A stretch of 64,000 nucleotides of DNA from Cronobacter condimenti 1330 (GTDB lineage Bacteria; Pseudomonadota; Gammaproteobacteria; Enterobacterales; Enterobacteriaceae): NCBI RefSeq assembly GCF_001277255.1, contig NZ_CP012264.1, positions 3,720,001 to 3,784,000 on the forward strand, written 5' to 3'. Of this stretch, positions 16,842 through 23,669 are shown piece by piece. Within the stretch, counting starts at the first letter, position 1; each line of letters begins with the position of its first letter. The translations under genes were made by a program, and so were the position numbers. The notes beneath the pieces were generated by a model. That model was not told the origin of the DNA. It saw only the letters and a list, made by a program, of their open reading frames with translations, and did no database searches.

Positions 16842-17489
16842 TTAACCAATCGCGACCGGGAACAGCGATCCCAGGATCATCGCGCCGAGAATCGCCCCGC
16901 CGGTGATGGGCTTCTGCCAGAGGTAAAAGAGCAACGCGCCCAGCAGCGAGCCGATGCCGATAGGAATTGATGCGGCCATCGCGCTCAGGATGATAAGCGG
17001 CCCAAGGAAGCGCCCGGAGGCGTTGCCTGCGCCCATCATGACGTCTGCGCCGTAGGTGGAATCGCTCTGGTTGATGGTGAATTTGCGCGCCAGGATGATG
17101 ACGTAACCGATGGCGAGGCCTATCAGCAGCCCGGTCACCAGCGAGGCGGCAAAATTCGCCACCGGGAAGACGAAACCCGCGCCGAGTAGCAGCGCCGGTA
17201 CGCCCAGCCCCACGCCGGTCTGGATAGCACCGCCAATATCCAGGATGCCTACCAGCGAGCCTTCGATAATGCGCGCAAAGAGGAAGCTCGCTCCGAATGC
17301 CGCGACAGCGCCGTAAACGCCCGTGTCGATCCCGGCCTTGAGCATCGCCACGAACGCCACTTCATTAAAGGCGCCGATGCCGTAGAGGTAGTACATGTGT
17401 GTCCCGGCGAACACGCCTGCAGAGAGCAGGCCGACGAAAATCGGGAATGACCAGTCGGCGTACCAGAAACCTTTATTTTCTTCCATCAT
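16842..17489 (-). CDS. DUF4310 membrane protein
   Basis: A 215-residue integral membrane protein with about five to six hydrophobic, Gly/Ala-rich segments and the family's 'WYADWSFPIFVGLLSAGVFAG' opening (residues 8-28). I recognise it as DUF4310 mainly from size, opening and its constant neighbours DUF4311, DUF4312 and SFCGS. The function is unknown; the context suggests a subunit of an inner-membrane transporter. There are two ATGs in a row (17489 and 17486); the GGAG upstream fits the second slightly better. It sits 7 bp after DUF4311. Confidence 0.75.
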   Translation of the reverse strand: MMEENKGFWYADWSFPIFVGLLSAGVFAGTHMYYLYGIGAFNEVAFVAMLKAGIDTGVYGAVAAFGASFLFARIIEGSLVGILDIGGAIQTGVGLGVPALLLGAGFVFPVANFAASLVTGLLIGLAIGYVIILARKFTINQSDSTYGADVMMGAGNASGRFLGPLIILSAMAASIPIGIGSLLGALLFYLWQKPITGGAILGAMILGSLFPVAIG

Positions 17490-17496
17490 GCGCTCC

Positions 17497-18273
17497 TTAT
17501 TTGCCGCTCAGCGAGTTGTGGATAAGACTGAGCCAGTCCGGCACGGCCAGATGGAAAGCATCCATCATTTTCATATCGAACCCACGGAAGAAAGCGCTCA
17601 GCACGAACAGCAGCACAATGGCGCCCATCATCACTTTGGTGACGCGGTTCCAGCCGCTCTCTTCAACGCCTTTTCCGATGAGAATACCGAGCACGAGACC
17701 CGGAACGGCGTTGCCCATGATGAGTTGCGCCGCACCGCCAAAGACCGTCGCCCAGAAGCCCGATTTTTTACCGGCGTCGATGGCGGCCAGCCAGAAAATC
17801 ACCGGCATGACGGTGTTCACCAGCAGGTTGGCGGCAGGCACCAGCACTTTGACGGCCGTCACCTGCAACGCCTCCGGCACCGCAGACGCCGTCGTATTAA
17901 GGAAGGCCACGACCACCATGCCGATAAGCCCACAGGCGATGGCCATTTTTTTCGGGTCGTGGAGGGTTTCACCGAGATTGCGGTTTTTCACCATCAGCGC
18001 CGCCGCTCCCCAGTTGGGAATAATGCGGTGATCGACATCCTGCGTGAAAGCGCCCGCCGCAACGGACGAGGCCCAGGCGTTAAAGAAAAACCCTAACCCA
18101 AAGGAGAAATGCGAGGCCGGATCGCCTTCGCAGGCGTTTAGCTCGCCTAGCGTACGAAAAGCACCCATCCCCTGCGTGGTGGGCGCATGAAACATGCGTG
18201 CGGCCCCGGCGCCCACGCCGACGCCCACAAGGCCGCCGATAATGAGCGATTTTATTAATATTATCAGGAACAT
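17497..18273 (-). CDS. DUF4311 membrane protein
   Basis: A 258-residue integral membrane protein with several hydrophobic helices, beginning 'MFLIILIKSLIIGGLVGVGVG' and containing 'FFFNAWASSVAAGAFTQDVDHRIIPNWGAAAL' (broken here by helices near residues 68-95). The family is DUF4311 by size and neighbourhood. It has no EIIC or ABC-permease signature that I can see. It most likely forms the membrane channel together with the adjacent DUF4310 protein (inference). AAGGG lies 7 bases before the ATG. Confidence 0.75.
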   Translation of the reverse strand: MFLIILIKSLIIGGLVGVGVGAGAARMFHAPTTQGMGAFRTLGELNACEGDPASHFSFGLGFFFNAWASSVAAGAFTQDVDHRIIPNWGAAALMVKNRNLGETLHDPKKMAIACGLIGMVVVAFLNTTASAVPEALQVTAVKVLVPAANLLVNTVMPVIFWLAAIDAGKKSGFWATVFGGAAQLIMGNAVPGLVLGILIGKGVEESGWNRVTKVMMGAIVLLFVLSAFFRGFDMKMMDAFHLAVPDWLSLIHNSLSGK

Positions 18274-18295
18274 TCGTCTGCCCTTATAGTAACGA

Positions 18296-18598
18296 TCAGC
18301 TGTGTTGCGTGACGAAATCCACCTTGTCGAGATTGATGGCGGTCACGTTGACGGTCACGTCCAGCTCCACGCTGAAAGCCCGTCGTTCCCGGCGCAAAAA
18401 GAAGAACAGAAACGCTTCTTTGCGCACCGTTTCCCGCGCATGAACAACCTGCACATCCTGTGGCTCAATACGCAGTAAGATGTGCGGCGAGGCTTTCATC
18501 ACCGCCGCCTGTACTTGATTCAGGGCATCGGCAAATGCTCGCGGGCGCGCCTCGCCTTTGCCTTTCACCCTCACCGTGGTGGTGTACTGTTCTTTCAT
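18296..18598 (-). CDS. DUF4312 family protein
   Basis: A 100-residue soluble protein, rich in charged residues, without a signal peptide or clear motif: 'TTTVRVKGKGEARPRAFADALNQVQ' (about residues 6-30) then a beta-rich second half. It is the DUF4312 member of the conserved DUF4310-4311-4312 set. The function is unknown. It starts three bases after the SFCGS stop codon, so translation is probably coupled. A cytosolic partner of the membrane pair is a reasonable guess. Confidence 0.72.
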   Translation of the reverse strand: MKEQYTTTVRVKGKGEARPRAFADALNQVQAAVMKASPHILLRIEPQDVQVVHARETVRKEAFLFFFLRRERRAFSVELDVTVNVTAINLDKVDFVTQHS

Positions 18599-18601
18599 AC
18601 G

Positions 18602-18964
18602 TTATGCGCCGTATTTCTTTTTCCAGGCTTCCACCAGGCGCTCGCCCAGCTCTTCTTTATCCATAAAACCGAAGCCCAGCACGTTGCAGCCCTCGTTGAT
18701 GGCGGTGACACCCTCTTCCACCGAACGCATGCCATATTTGGCTTTGTAGCCATGTTTGGTTTGCGCGGTAATGGCGCCTGCGCCGCCGCTGCCGCAAAAC
18801 GAGATGCCGAACGTCGCGCCTTCGGTTTTCATGACGTCGCCAAGCTTCATATCAGCCGCCACGCCCGGCACCACAACGGCACGCCCGCCTGCTTTTTCCA
18901 CACCCGCCGCCACTTTCTGACCTTTACCCAGACGATCGCCAATCACTACCGTAATCTGTGCCAT
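18602..18964 (-). CDS. Glycine-rich SFCGS family protein
   Basis: A 120-residue soluble alpha/beta protein beginning 'MAQITVVIGDRLGKGQKVAAG'. It contains the signature 'ISFCGSGGAGAITAQTKHGYKAKYGMRSVEEG' (residues about 54-85; shown across two motif blocks), with a single conserved-looking cysteine followed by a Gly-rich turn. The fold pattern (beta strand, loop, helix, with a Cys before a Gly loop) is reminiscent of PTS EIIB-like modules, but this is speculation. The ATG at 18964 has GGAG 6 bases upstream, which favours it over an in-frame ATG at 18988. Confidence 0.75.
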   Translation of the reverse strand: MAQITVVIGDRLGKGQKVAAGVEKAGGRAVVVPGVAADMKLGDVMKTEGATFGISFCGSGGAGAITAQTKHGYKAKYGMRSVEEGVTAINEGCNVLGFGFMDKEELGERLVEAWKKKYGA

Positions 18965-18980
18965 GGTTCGCTCCTGAAGG

Positions 18981-19304
18981 TTAAACATTCTCTTTCGCTA
19001 CCTCGAAGTGCACCGACAAAAGCCAGGCCTCTTCATCAGGCAAATTGCCAAACTGCGCCACGATGTCGCGCGCGAGCGCCATAGCCGCCGGGGAGATTTC
19101 ATCGAAAAGGCTCTCTTCGACCTCCGGCAGCGGCTCACCCGTTACCGAACGGTGCGCCATCGCCCTTACGTGCGAGCTGAGCATCTGCTGCTGCACGGCA
19201 TTAGGCGTTATCTGGTGGCGGTCGAGTAGCGCGTAGACTTCGCCAAGCATCCGCTCGGCAAGCGCAGCAGCGCGTTCCGTGTGTTGACATCCGGCGTTGT
19301 TCAT
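18981..19304 (-). CDS. Small stand-alone PRD-domain protein
   Basis: A 107-residue protein matching one PTS-regulation domain: helices with 'SSHVRAMAHRSVTGEPLPEV' near residues 43-62 and 'EEAWLLSVHFEVAKEN' at the C-terminus, where conserved His residues are the usual HPr-type phosphorylation sites. It has no DNA- or RNA-binding domain. It is the first gene of the nine-gene operon and may sense PTS phosphorylation for the transporter or act with the large regulator (inference). The start at 19304 has GGAG 6 bases upstream; a much longer frame to 19466 would run through the promoter and palindrome. Confidence 0.72.
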   Translation of the reverse strand: MNNAGCQHTERAAALAERMLGEVYALLDRHQITPNAVQQQMLSSHVRAMAHRSVTGEPLPEVEESLFDEISPAAMALARDIVAQFGNLPDEEAWLLSVHFEVAKENV

Positions 19305-19390
19305 TACCGCTCCGTTATTCACTCTGCATCTCAGGTTAATTGCGCTGAGTTCACAGTAACGGTGGGTGTTAAAGGTTTGTAGCGAGTTGT

Positions 19391-19410
19391 TTTCCACTTC
19401 GAAGTGGAAA
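19391..19410. promoter_or_regulatory. 20-bp perfect palindrome upstream of the DUF4310 cluster
   Basis: TTTCCACTTCGAAGTGGAAA is a perfect inverted repeat about 90 bp before the first gene of the cluster. It could be the operator of the cluster regulator or an RNA hairpin in the leader. Confidence 0.55.
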
Positions 19411-19474
19411 GGAGAACGGCGGCAGTGATCTGTTCCACATAAAGGCCGTGAATGGTTATAAACCACTACATAAA

Positions 19475-19490
19475 TGTGATGAATGTCACC
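19475..19490. promoter_or_regulatory. CRP site upstream of the DUF4310 cluster
   Basis: TGTGA-TGAATG-TCACC matches the CRP consensus TGTGA-N6-TCACA at 9 of 10 positions. It lies upstream of the palindrome relative to the minus-strand operon, as expected for catabolite-controlled activation. Confidence 0.65.
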
Positions 19491-19595
19491 AGCGTACGTG
19501 GCGGACGAAAGAAAAAGAAAATAACGGGCTTGTGGGGTAACTCGTCAATGCGGCGATTGATAAGCGTTGCTTATGGCCTACGCAGCGTGCGGGAA

Positions 19596-19615
19596 CGCGG
19601 CGGCGAACCGCCGCG
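19596..19615 (-). terminator. Probable cybC terminator hairpin
   Basis: CGCGGCGG-CGAA-CCGCCGCG is an 8-bp perfect GC stem a few bases after the cybC stop codon. The T run on the minus strand is poor, so strength is uncertain. Confidence 0.5.
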
Positions 19616-19626
19616 TAGAAAGGGGT

Positions 19627-20013
19627 TTAGCGGTATTTCTTGTGGTAGGTATTACGGGTCGTTTTGAATTCTTCGGCGCTGGCCTGTGCCTCTTTGATTT
19701 TGCCTTCATCAACAAGCTTCAGCGCGCCGTCAATCTGGCCCACCAGCGTGTCGAGCCCGTGGCGGAAATCTTTCATTTCGGGGCTGTCAGCCGGTTTATC
19801 TTCAAGCTTCGGCGGGGTTTCTTTTTTGGCGTCCAGCGCAGCTTCACGCATTTTCGTGAGCGCCGTTTTCATTTCCGCCGCGTCGTTGGTTTTCTGGACG
19901 ACTTTCAGGTTTTCATTCAGGGTGTCCATGTTGTCTTCCAGATCCGCCCACGCCGCGGCGCTGGTGAACAACAGAGAGGAGACCGCTAACATCGCTAACG
20001 CTTGCTTACGCAT
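19627..20013 (-). CDS. cybC: Soluble cytochrome b562
   Basis: A 128-residue periplasmic four-helix-bundle haem protein with a 22-residue signal peptide. The haem ligands of cytochrome b562 are present: Met29 (Met7 of the mature protein, in 'ADLEDNMDTL') and His124 (His102, in 'RNTYHKKYR'). It is an electron carrier or haem-binding protein of unclear physiological role. In E. coli K-12 cybC is damaged at its 5' end; here the reading frame and signal peptide are intact. A GGTGAG ribosome site precedes the ATG, and the neighbour pmbA lies upstream on the same strand. Confidence 0.94.
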   Translation of the reverse strand: MRKQALAMLAVSSLLFTSAAAWADLEDNMDTLNENLKVVQKTNDAAEMKTALTKMREAALDAKKETPPKLEDKPADSPEMKDFRHGLDTLVGQIDGALKLVDEGKIKEAQASAEEFKTTRNTYHKKYR

Positions 20014-20070
20014 TGACTCACCTTTTTATTGTTATGACGAAAAAAAGGCGCCGCAACGGGCGCCCTTGCC

Positions 20071-21423
20071 TTACTCGCCGGCGATTTTCATCTCCGGCAG
20101 CAGTACTGAACCACACTGAATATTGCTACGTGTTTCAATATCGTCACCAATGGTAACCATATTGCGCCACATCTCTTTGAGGTTGCCGGCAATGGTGATC
20201 TCGCTCACCGGATACTGGATTTCGCCATTTTCGACCCAGAAGCCCGCCGCGCCGCGCGAATAATCGCCGGTGATGCCACTGACACCCTGGCCCATCAGCT
20301 CGGTGACCACAAGGCCGGTGCCCATCTCTTTCAGCAGTTGCTCAAAGCTCAGGCCGCGCCCCTTGATGCGCCAGTTATGGATGCCGCCCGCATGACCGGT
20401 GCTTTTAAGCCCCAGCTTGCGCGCAGAATAGTTGGTGAGCAGCCATTGTTGCAGCACGCCGTCTTTGATAATGTCGCGGCGCGATGTCGCCACGCCTTCG
20501 CTGTCGAACGGCGTTGAGGCGAGGCCCTTCAGCAGGTGCGGATGCTCTTCAATGGTCAGCCATTCCGGCAGGATCTGCTTACCGAGCGAATCGAGCAGGA
20601 AGGTGGATTTGCGGTAGACTGCGCCGCCGCTGATGGCGCCGACCAGATGACCGAACAGCCCGGTTGCCACTTCGCGCCCGAAAATGACCGGCGCTTTCAT
20701 GGTCGGCAGCTTGCGCGGGGAAAGGCGCGACAGCGTGCGACGGGCGCACTCTTCACCCACCCACTCCGGCGATTCCAGATCGCCCAGCGCGCGGCCAATG
20801 GTGTAGGCGTAATCGCGCTCCATATCGCCATTTTCTTCTGCGATAACACAACTGGAGAGCGAGTGGCGCGAAGAGCAGTAACTTTGCAGCATGCCGTGGC
20901 TGTTACCGAAAACTTTAATACCGTAATGGCTATTAAAACTGCCGCCTTCCGTGTTGGTGATGCGCTTATCTGCCTTCAGGGAGGCTTGCTCGGCGCGTGC
21001 GGCATAGTCGATAGCCTGCTCTGGCTCGATTTCCGCCGGATGGAAGAGGTCTAAATCGGGTGCTTCGAAAGCCAGCAGATCTTTTTCCGCCACACCCGCG
21101 CACGGGTCTGGGGAGGTATAACGGGCAATATCCAGCGCGGCCTGTACGGTGCGGGCGATCGCGTCCGGGCTTAAATCGGTCGAGGAGGCGCTGCCTTTGC
21201 GGTTTTGATGATAAACCGTGATGCCGAGCGCACCATCGCTATTAAATTCAACATTCTCCACCTCACCGTAGCGGGTGCTGACGCTGATACCGGTCGTTTT
21301 GCTGACCGCCACTTCCGCGCCGTCCGACTTGCCGGACGCCAGCTCCAGCGCCTGAGAAACCGCCTGTTCCAGCGCTTTGCGCTGCGCTTCAACTTGTGTG
21401 ATTACTTTCATCGCGAGTGCCAT
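20071..21423 (-). CDS. pmbA: Metalloprotease PmbA (TldE)
   Basis: A 450-residue protein, the exact length of E. coli PmbA, and nearly identical from 'MALAMKVITQVEAQRK' to 'QCGSVLLPEMKIAG'. With TldD it forms a heterodimeric cytosolic metalloprotease that matures microcin B17 and degrades CcdA; the metal-binding HExxxH motif is in TldD, not in this subunit, consistent with its absence here. The start at 21423 follows the E. coli annotation; a Met at residue 5 is an alternative. The gene is divergent from darP. Confidence 0.95.
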   Translation of the reverse strand: MALAMKVITQVEAQRKALEQAVSQALELASGKSDGAEVAVSKTTGISVSTRYGEVENVEFNSDGALGITVYHQNRKGSASSTDLSPDAIARTVQAALDIARYTSPDPCAGVAEKDLLAFEAPDLDLFHPAEIEPEQAIDYAARAEQASLKADKRITNTEGGSFNSHYGIKVFGNSHGMLQSYCSSRHSLSSCVIAEENGDMERDYAYTIGRALGDLESPEWVGEECARRTLSRLSPRKLPTMKAPVIFGREVATGLFGHLVGAISGGAVYRKSTFLLDSLGKQILPEWLTIEEHPHLLKGLASTPFDSEGVATSRRDIIKDGVLQQWLLTNYSARKLGLKSTGHAGGIHNWRIKGRGLSFEQLLKEMGTGLVVTELMGQGVSGITGDYSRGAAGFWVENGEIQYPVSEITIAGNLKEMWRNMVTIGDDIETRSNIQCGSVLLPEMKIAGE

Positions 21424-21529
21424 AATGTAAGGTGAAATTCAAAGCCACATTTTGTGAGTCTAACAGAGAACCATTTCGCAGTGCGCGCCTTAACTGGTAG
21501 TATTAGCCTCTTTTTTTGAGGAGCCTGAG

Positions 21530-22078
21530 ATGACAAAGCAGCCCGATGACTGGCTCGATGAAGTGCCCGATAACGAAAACGACGACGATGATGATGAGAT
21601 TATCTGGGTCAGCAAAAGTGAGATTAAACGCGACGCCGAAGAGCTGAAGCGCCTCGGCGCCGAGCTGGTTGATCTTGGGAAAAACGCGCTGGATAAAATT
21701 CCGCTGGATGAAGATCTGCGCGCGGCCATTGAACTGGCGCAGCGTATTAAGAAAGAAGGCCGCCGTCGCCAGATGCAGCTTATCGGTAAAATGCTGCGTC
21801 AGCGTGACGACGAGCCGATCCGCCAGGCGCTGGATAAACTGAAAAACCGCCATAACCAGCAGGTGGCGCTGTTCCATAAACTGGAGCAACTGCGTGACCG
21901 TCTGATTGAAGAAGGCGACGACGCGGTGCCGGATGTACTGAATCTGTGGCCGCAGGCAGATCGCCAGCAGCTGCGTTCGCTCATCCGCAACGCTAAGAAA
22001 GAGAAAGAAGGCAATAAACCGCCGAAATCCGCACGCCTGATCTTCCAGTATCTGCGTGAGCTTGCAGAAGGCGAATAA
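21530..22078 (+). CDS. darP: Ribosome biogenesis factor DarP (YjgA)
   Basis: A 182-residue acidic/basic, helix-rich protein matching E. coli YjgA/DarP: an acidic N-terminus (DDDDDE at about residues 18-23) followed by long helices 'SKSEIKRDAEELKRLGAELVDLG' near 28-50. DarP associates with late 50S precursors and promotes peptidyl-transferase-centre assembly. The ATG is preceded by GAGGAG. Divergent from pmbA, as in E. coli, and followed by a terminator hairpin. Confidence 0.93.
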   Translation: MTKQPDDWLDEVPDNENDDDDDEIIWVSKSEIKRDAEELKRLGAELVDLGKNALDKIPLDEDLRAAIELAQRIKKEGRRRQMQLIGKMLRQRDDEPIRQALDKLKNRHNQQVALFHKLEQLRDRLIEEGDDAVPDVLNLWPQADRQQLRSLIRNAKKEKEGNKPPKSARLIFQYLRELAEGE

Positions 22079-22403
22079 TCTCCTCCCGGCTCAGGCGTTG
22101 CCTGAGCTGTTTTCCTGTTATCTATTCCTTTTCGCTATGCTTTTTCACCCGGCTATCCGTACGCGCCTTTATCTTCTGCGTTTACCCCCTCATTAGCTGA
22201 ATCGTTAAAGCAAAAAGCATTCAACTTCACATTAATGACCGTCTTATCACTTACATTTTCTTAAAAAACCCTATCTATCTCACATCTATATGCGCTTAAA
22301 ACGCCTTTTTTTGGACAGTTGAAAGCGATCACGTTTTCTTTTCGCCCGATACGCCAGGCTTCACAGGCACAACTAAAATCGATTCAGCTAAAAGGACGAA
22401 AAG
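22079..22403. other. 325-bp spacer between darP and the epimerase-fold gene
   Basis: The left edge holds the darP terminator; the remainder is AT-rich and probably contains the promoter of the next gene. I saw no convincing small gene, RNA gene or strong operator in it. Confidence 0.5.
22089..22113 (+). terminator. darP terminator
   Basis: GCTCAGGC/GCCTGAGC form an 8-bp stem with a GTT loop, followed by TGTTTTCC, eleven bases after the darP stop codon. Confidence 0.7.
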
Positions 22404-23612
22404 ATGAACAAAATTGTATGGTTTACCCCGCTTGCCCTGCTGATTTGCGCTCAGGCGAGCGCGCAAACCTGGGTGCTGACCGATGCTGAACAGGGCGTCG
22501 ACAAAGGAAACTGGCAGATCAGCAGTGAAAAGCTGAAGCTGTCCGGCTCGCCGTTCAGCATTGAGCAAAAAGTCCTGCACGGCGGCAAACAGGAAGGCAG
22601 CAAAATCATCACCATTACCAGCAAAAATGGCCTGACTATCGCCTTAAGCCCGACGCGCGGCATGAACCTGCTGCATGCTGACGGCTTTGGCGTGCGGATG
22701 GGCTGGGATTCGCCGGTAAAAGAGGTGGTCAATCCGGCCTTTATCAACCTGGAGAGCCGCAACGGGCTTGGCTGGCTGGAAGGCTTCAACGAGATGATGG
22801 TGCGTTGCGGTTATGAATGGACCGGTCACCCCACGCGTGCAGACGGGCAGCTGTACACGCTGCATGGTAAAGCGGGCAATACGCCTGCCTCACGCGTGGA
22901 AGTAGAAGTGAGTGAGACGGCGCCGTATGAAATCAAAGTGCGTGGGCTGCTGAAAGAGAGCACGTTCAAAAAAGCGGACCTGCAAACCATGACCGAGCTG
23001 CGCTACGTGCCGGGCAGCAACAGTTTTAGCCTGAACGACGTGCTGACGAACCACGCGGATTATCCGCACGACTACCAGATTATCTATCACAGCAACTTCG
23101 GCCAGCCGATTCTGGAAGAAGGCGCGCGCTTTATCGCACCGGCGGCGAAAGTCAGTCCGTTTAACGACTACGCCAAAGGCGGCCTGAAAACCTGGAACAC
23201 TTACAGCGGACCGACGAAAGGCTTTGACGAAATGGTCTTTAACCTGACGCCGCTTGGTGACGCAAATCATCAGAGTGTCGCTGCCGTGGTGAACAAAGCG
23301 GGCGATAAAGGCGCGGCGATTAGCTTTAACCTGACGCAGTTGCCTGTGCTGACGATGTGGAAAAACACCGACACGCTGAAACAGGGCTATGTGACGGGTA
23401 TTGAACCTGGCACCAGCTACGCCTACCCGGTCACTATCGAGCGCGAACAAAAACGCGTGAAGCAACTGGCACCGGGCGAAAGCACGCGCTTTGAGCTGAC
23501 CTATACGCTGCTGCATAACGCCCAGCAGGTATCAGACGTTGAAAAACGTATCGCGCAGATCCAGGGTGACAAACCGACAACACAGGAAGAAACGCCGATC
23601 GCCACAGAATAA
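22404..23612 (+). CDS. Periplasmic DUF4432 / aldose-1-epimerase-fold protein
   Basis: A 402-residue protein with a 20-residue signal peptide ending Ala-Ser-Ala, hence probably periplasmic. The body matches the DUF4432 branch of the galactose-mutarotase fold: 'LSPTRGMNLLHADGFGVRMGWDSP' near residues 81-104, 'GLGWLEGFNEMMVRCG' near 120-135, 'YTLHGKAGNTPA' near 152-163 and 'YHSNFGQPILEEGAR' near 229-243. Such folds bind or epimerise sugars; the exact ligand is not evident. AAGGA precedes the ATG. This gene is not part of the E. coli darP-mpl interval, so it is an accessory insertion. The C-terminal tail is hydrophilic and low in complexity. Confidence 0.75.
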   Translation: MNKIVWFTPLALLICAQASAQTWVLTDAEQGVDKGNWQISSEKLKLSGSPFSIEQKVLHGGKQEGSKIITITSKNGLTIALSPTRGMNLLHADGFGVRMGWDSPVKEVVNPAFINLESRNGLGWLEGFNEMMVRCGYEWTGHPTRADGQLYTLHGKAGNTPASRVEVEVSETAPYEIKVRGLLKESTFKKADLQTMTELRYVPGSNSFSLNDVLTNHADYPHDYQIIYHSNFGQPILEEGARFIAPAAKVSPFNDYAKGGLKTWNTYSGPTKGFDEMVFNLTPLGDANHQSVAAVVNKAGDKGAAISFNLTQLPVLTMWKNTDTLKQGYVTGIEPGTSYAYPVTIEREQKRVKQLAPGESTRFELTYTLLHNAQQVSDVEKRIAQIQGDKPTTQEETPIATE

Positions 23613-23624
23613 CGGCGGGCCTGT

Positions 23625-23655
23625 AAAAAAGCCTCCGCATGCGGAGGCTTTTTTT
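23625..23655. terminator. Bidirectional terminator between epimerase-fold gene and mpl
   Basis: An 8-bp perfect stem GCCTCCGC/GCGGAGGC is flanked by A6 and T7, serving the two convergent genes. Confidence 0.85.
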
Positions 23656-23669
23656 ATGGGAGAAGACGC

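Larger units (their letters stand above)
19305..19626. other. 322-bp promoter region of the DUF4310 cluster and 3' flank of cybC
   Basis: This gene-free stretch holds the cluster promoter on the minus strand, a 20-bp perfect palindrome (19391-19410), a good CRP site (19475-19490) and a GC-rich hairpin before the end of cybC (19596-19615). No small gene with a convincing ribosome site was seen. Confidence 0.6.

Noticed and set aside
15752..16906. A 384-codon open frame antisense to the amidohydrolase
   Set aside because: Composition is Arg/His-rich without domain features, and the opposite strand carries an amidohydrolase with all metal ligands.
19627..20013. cybC as a pseudogene, as reported for E. 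coli K-12
   Set aside because: The frame, start, signal peptide and both haem ligands are intact here.
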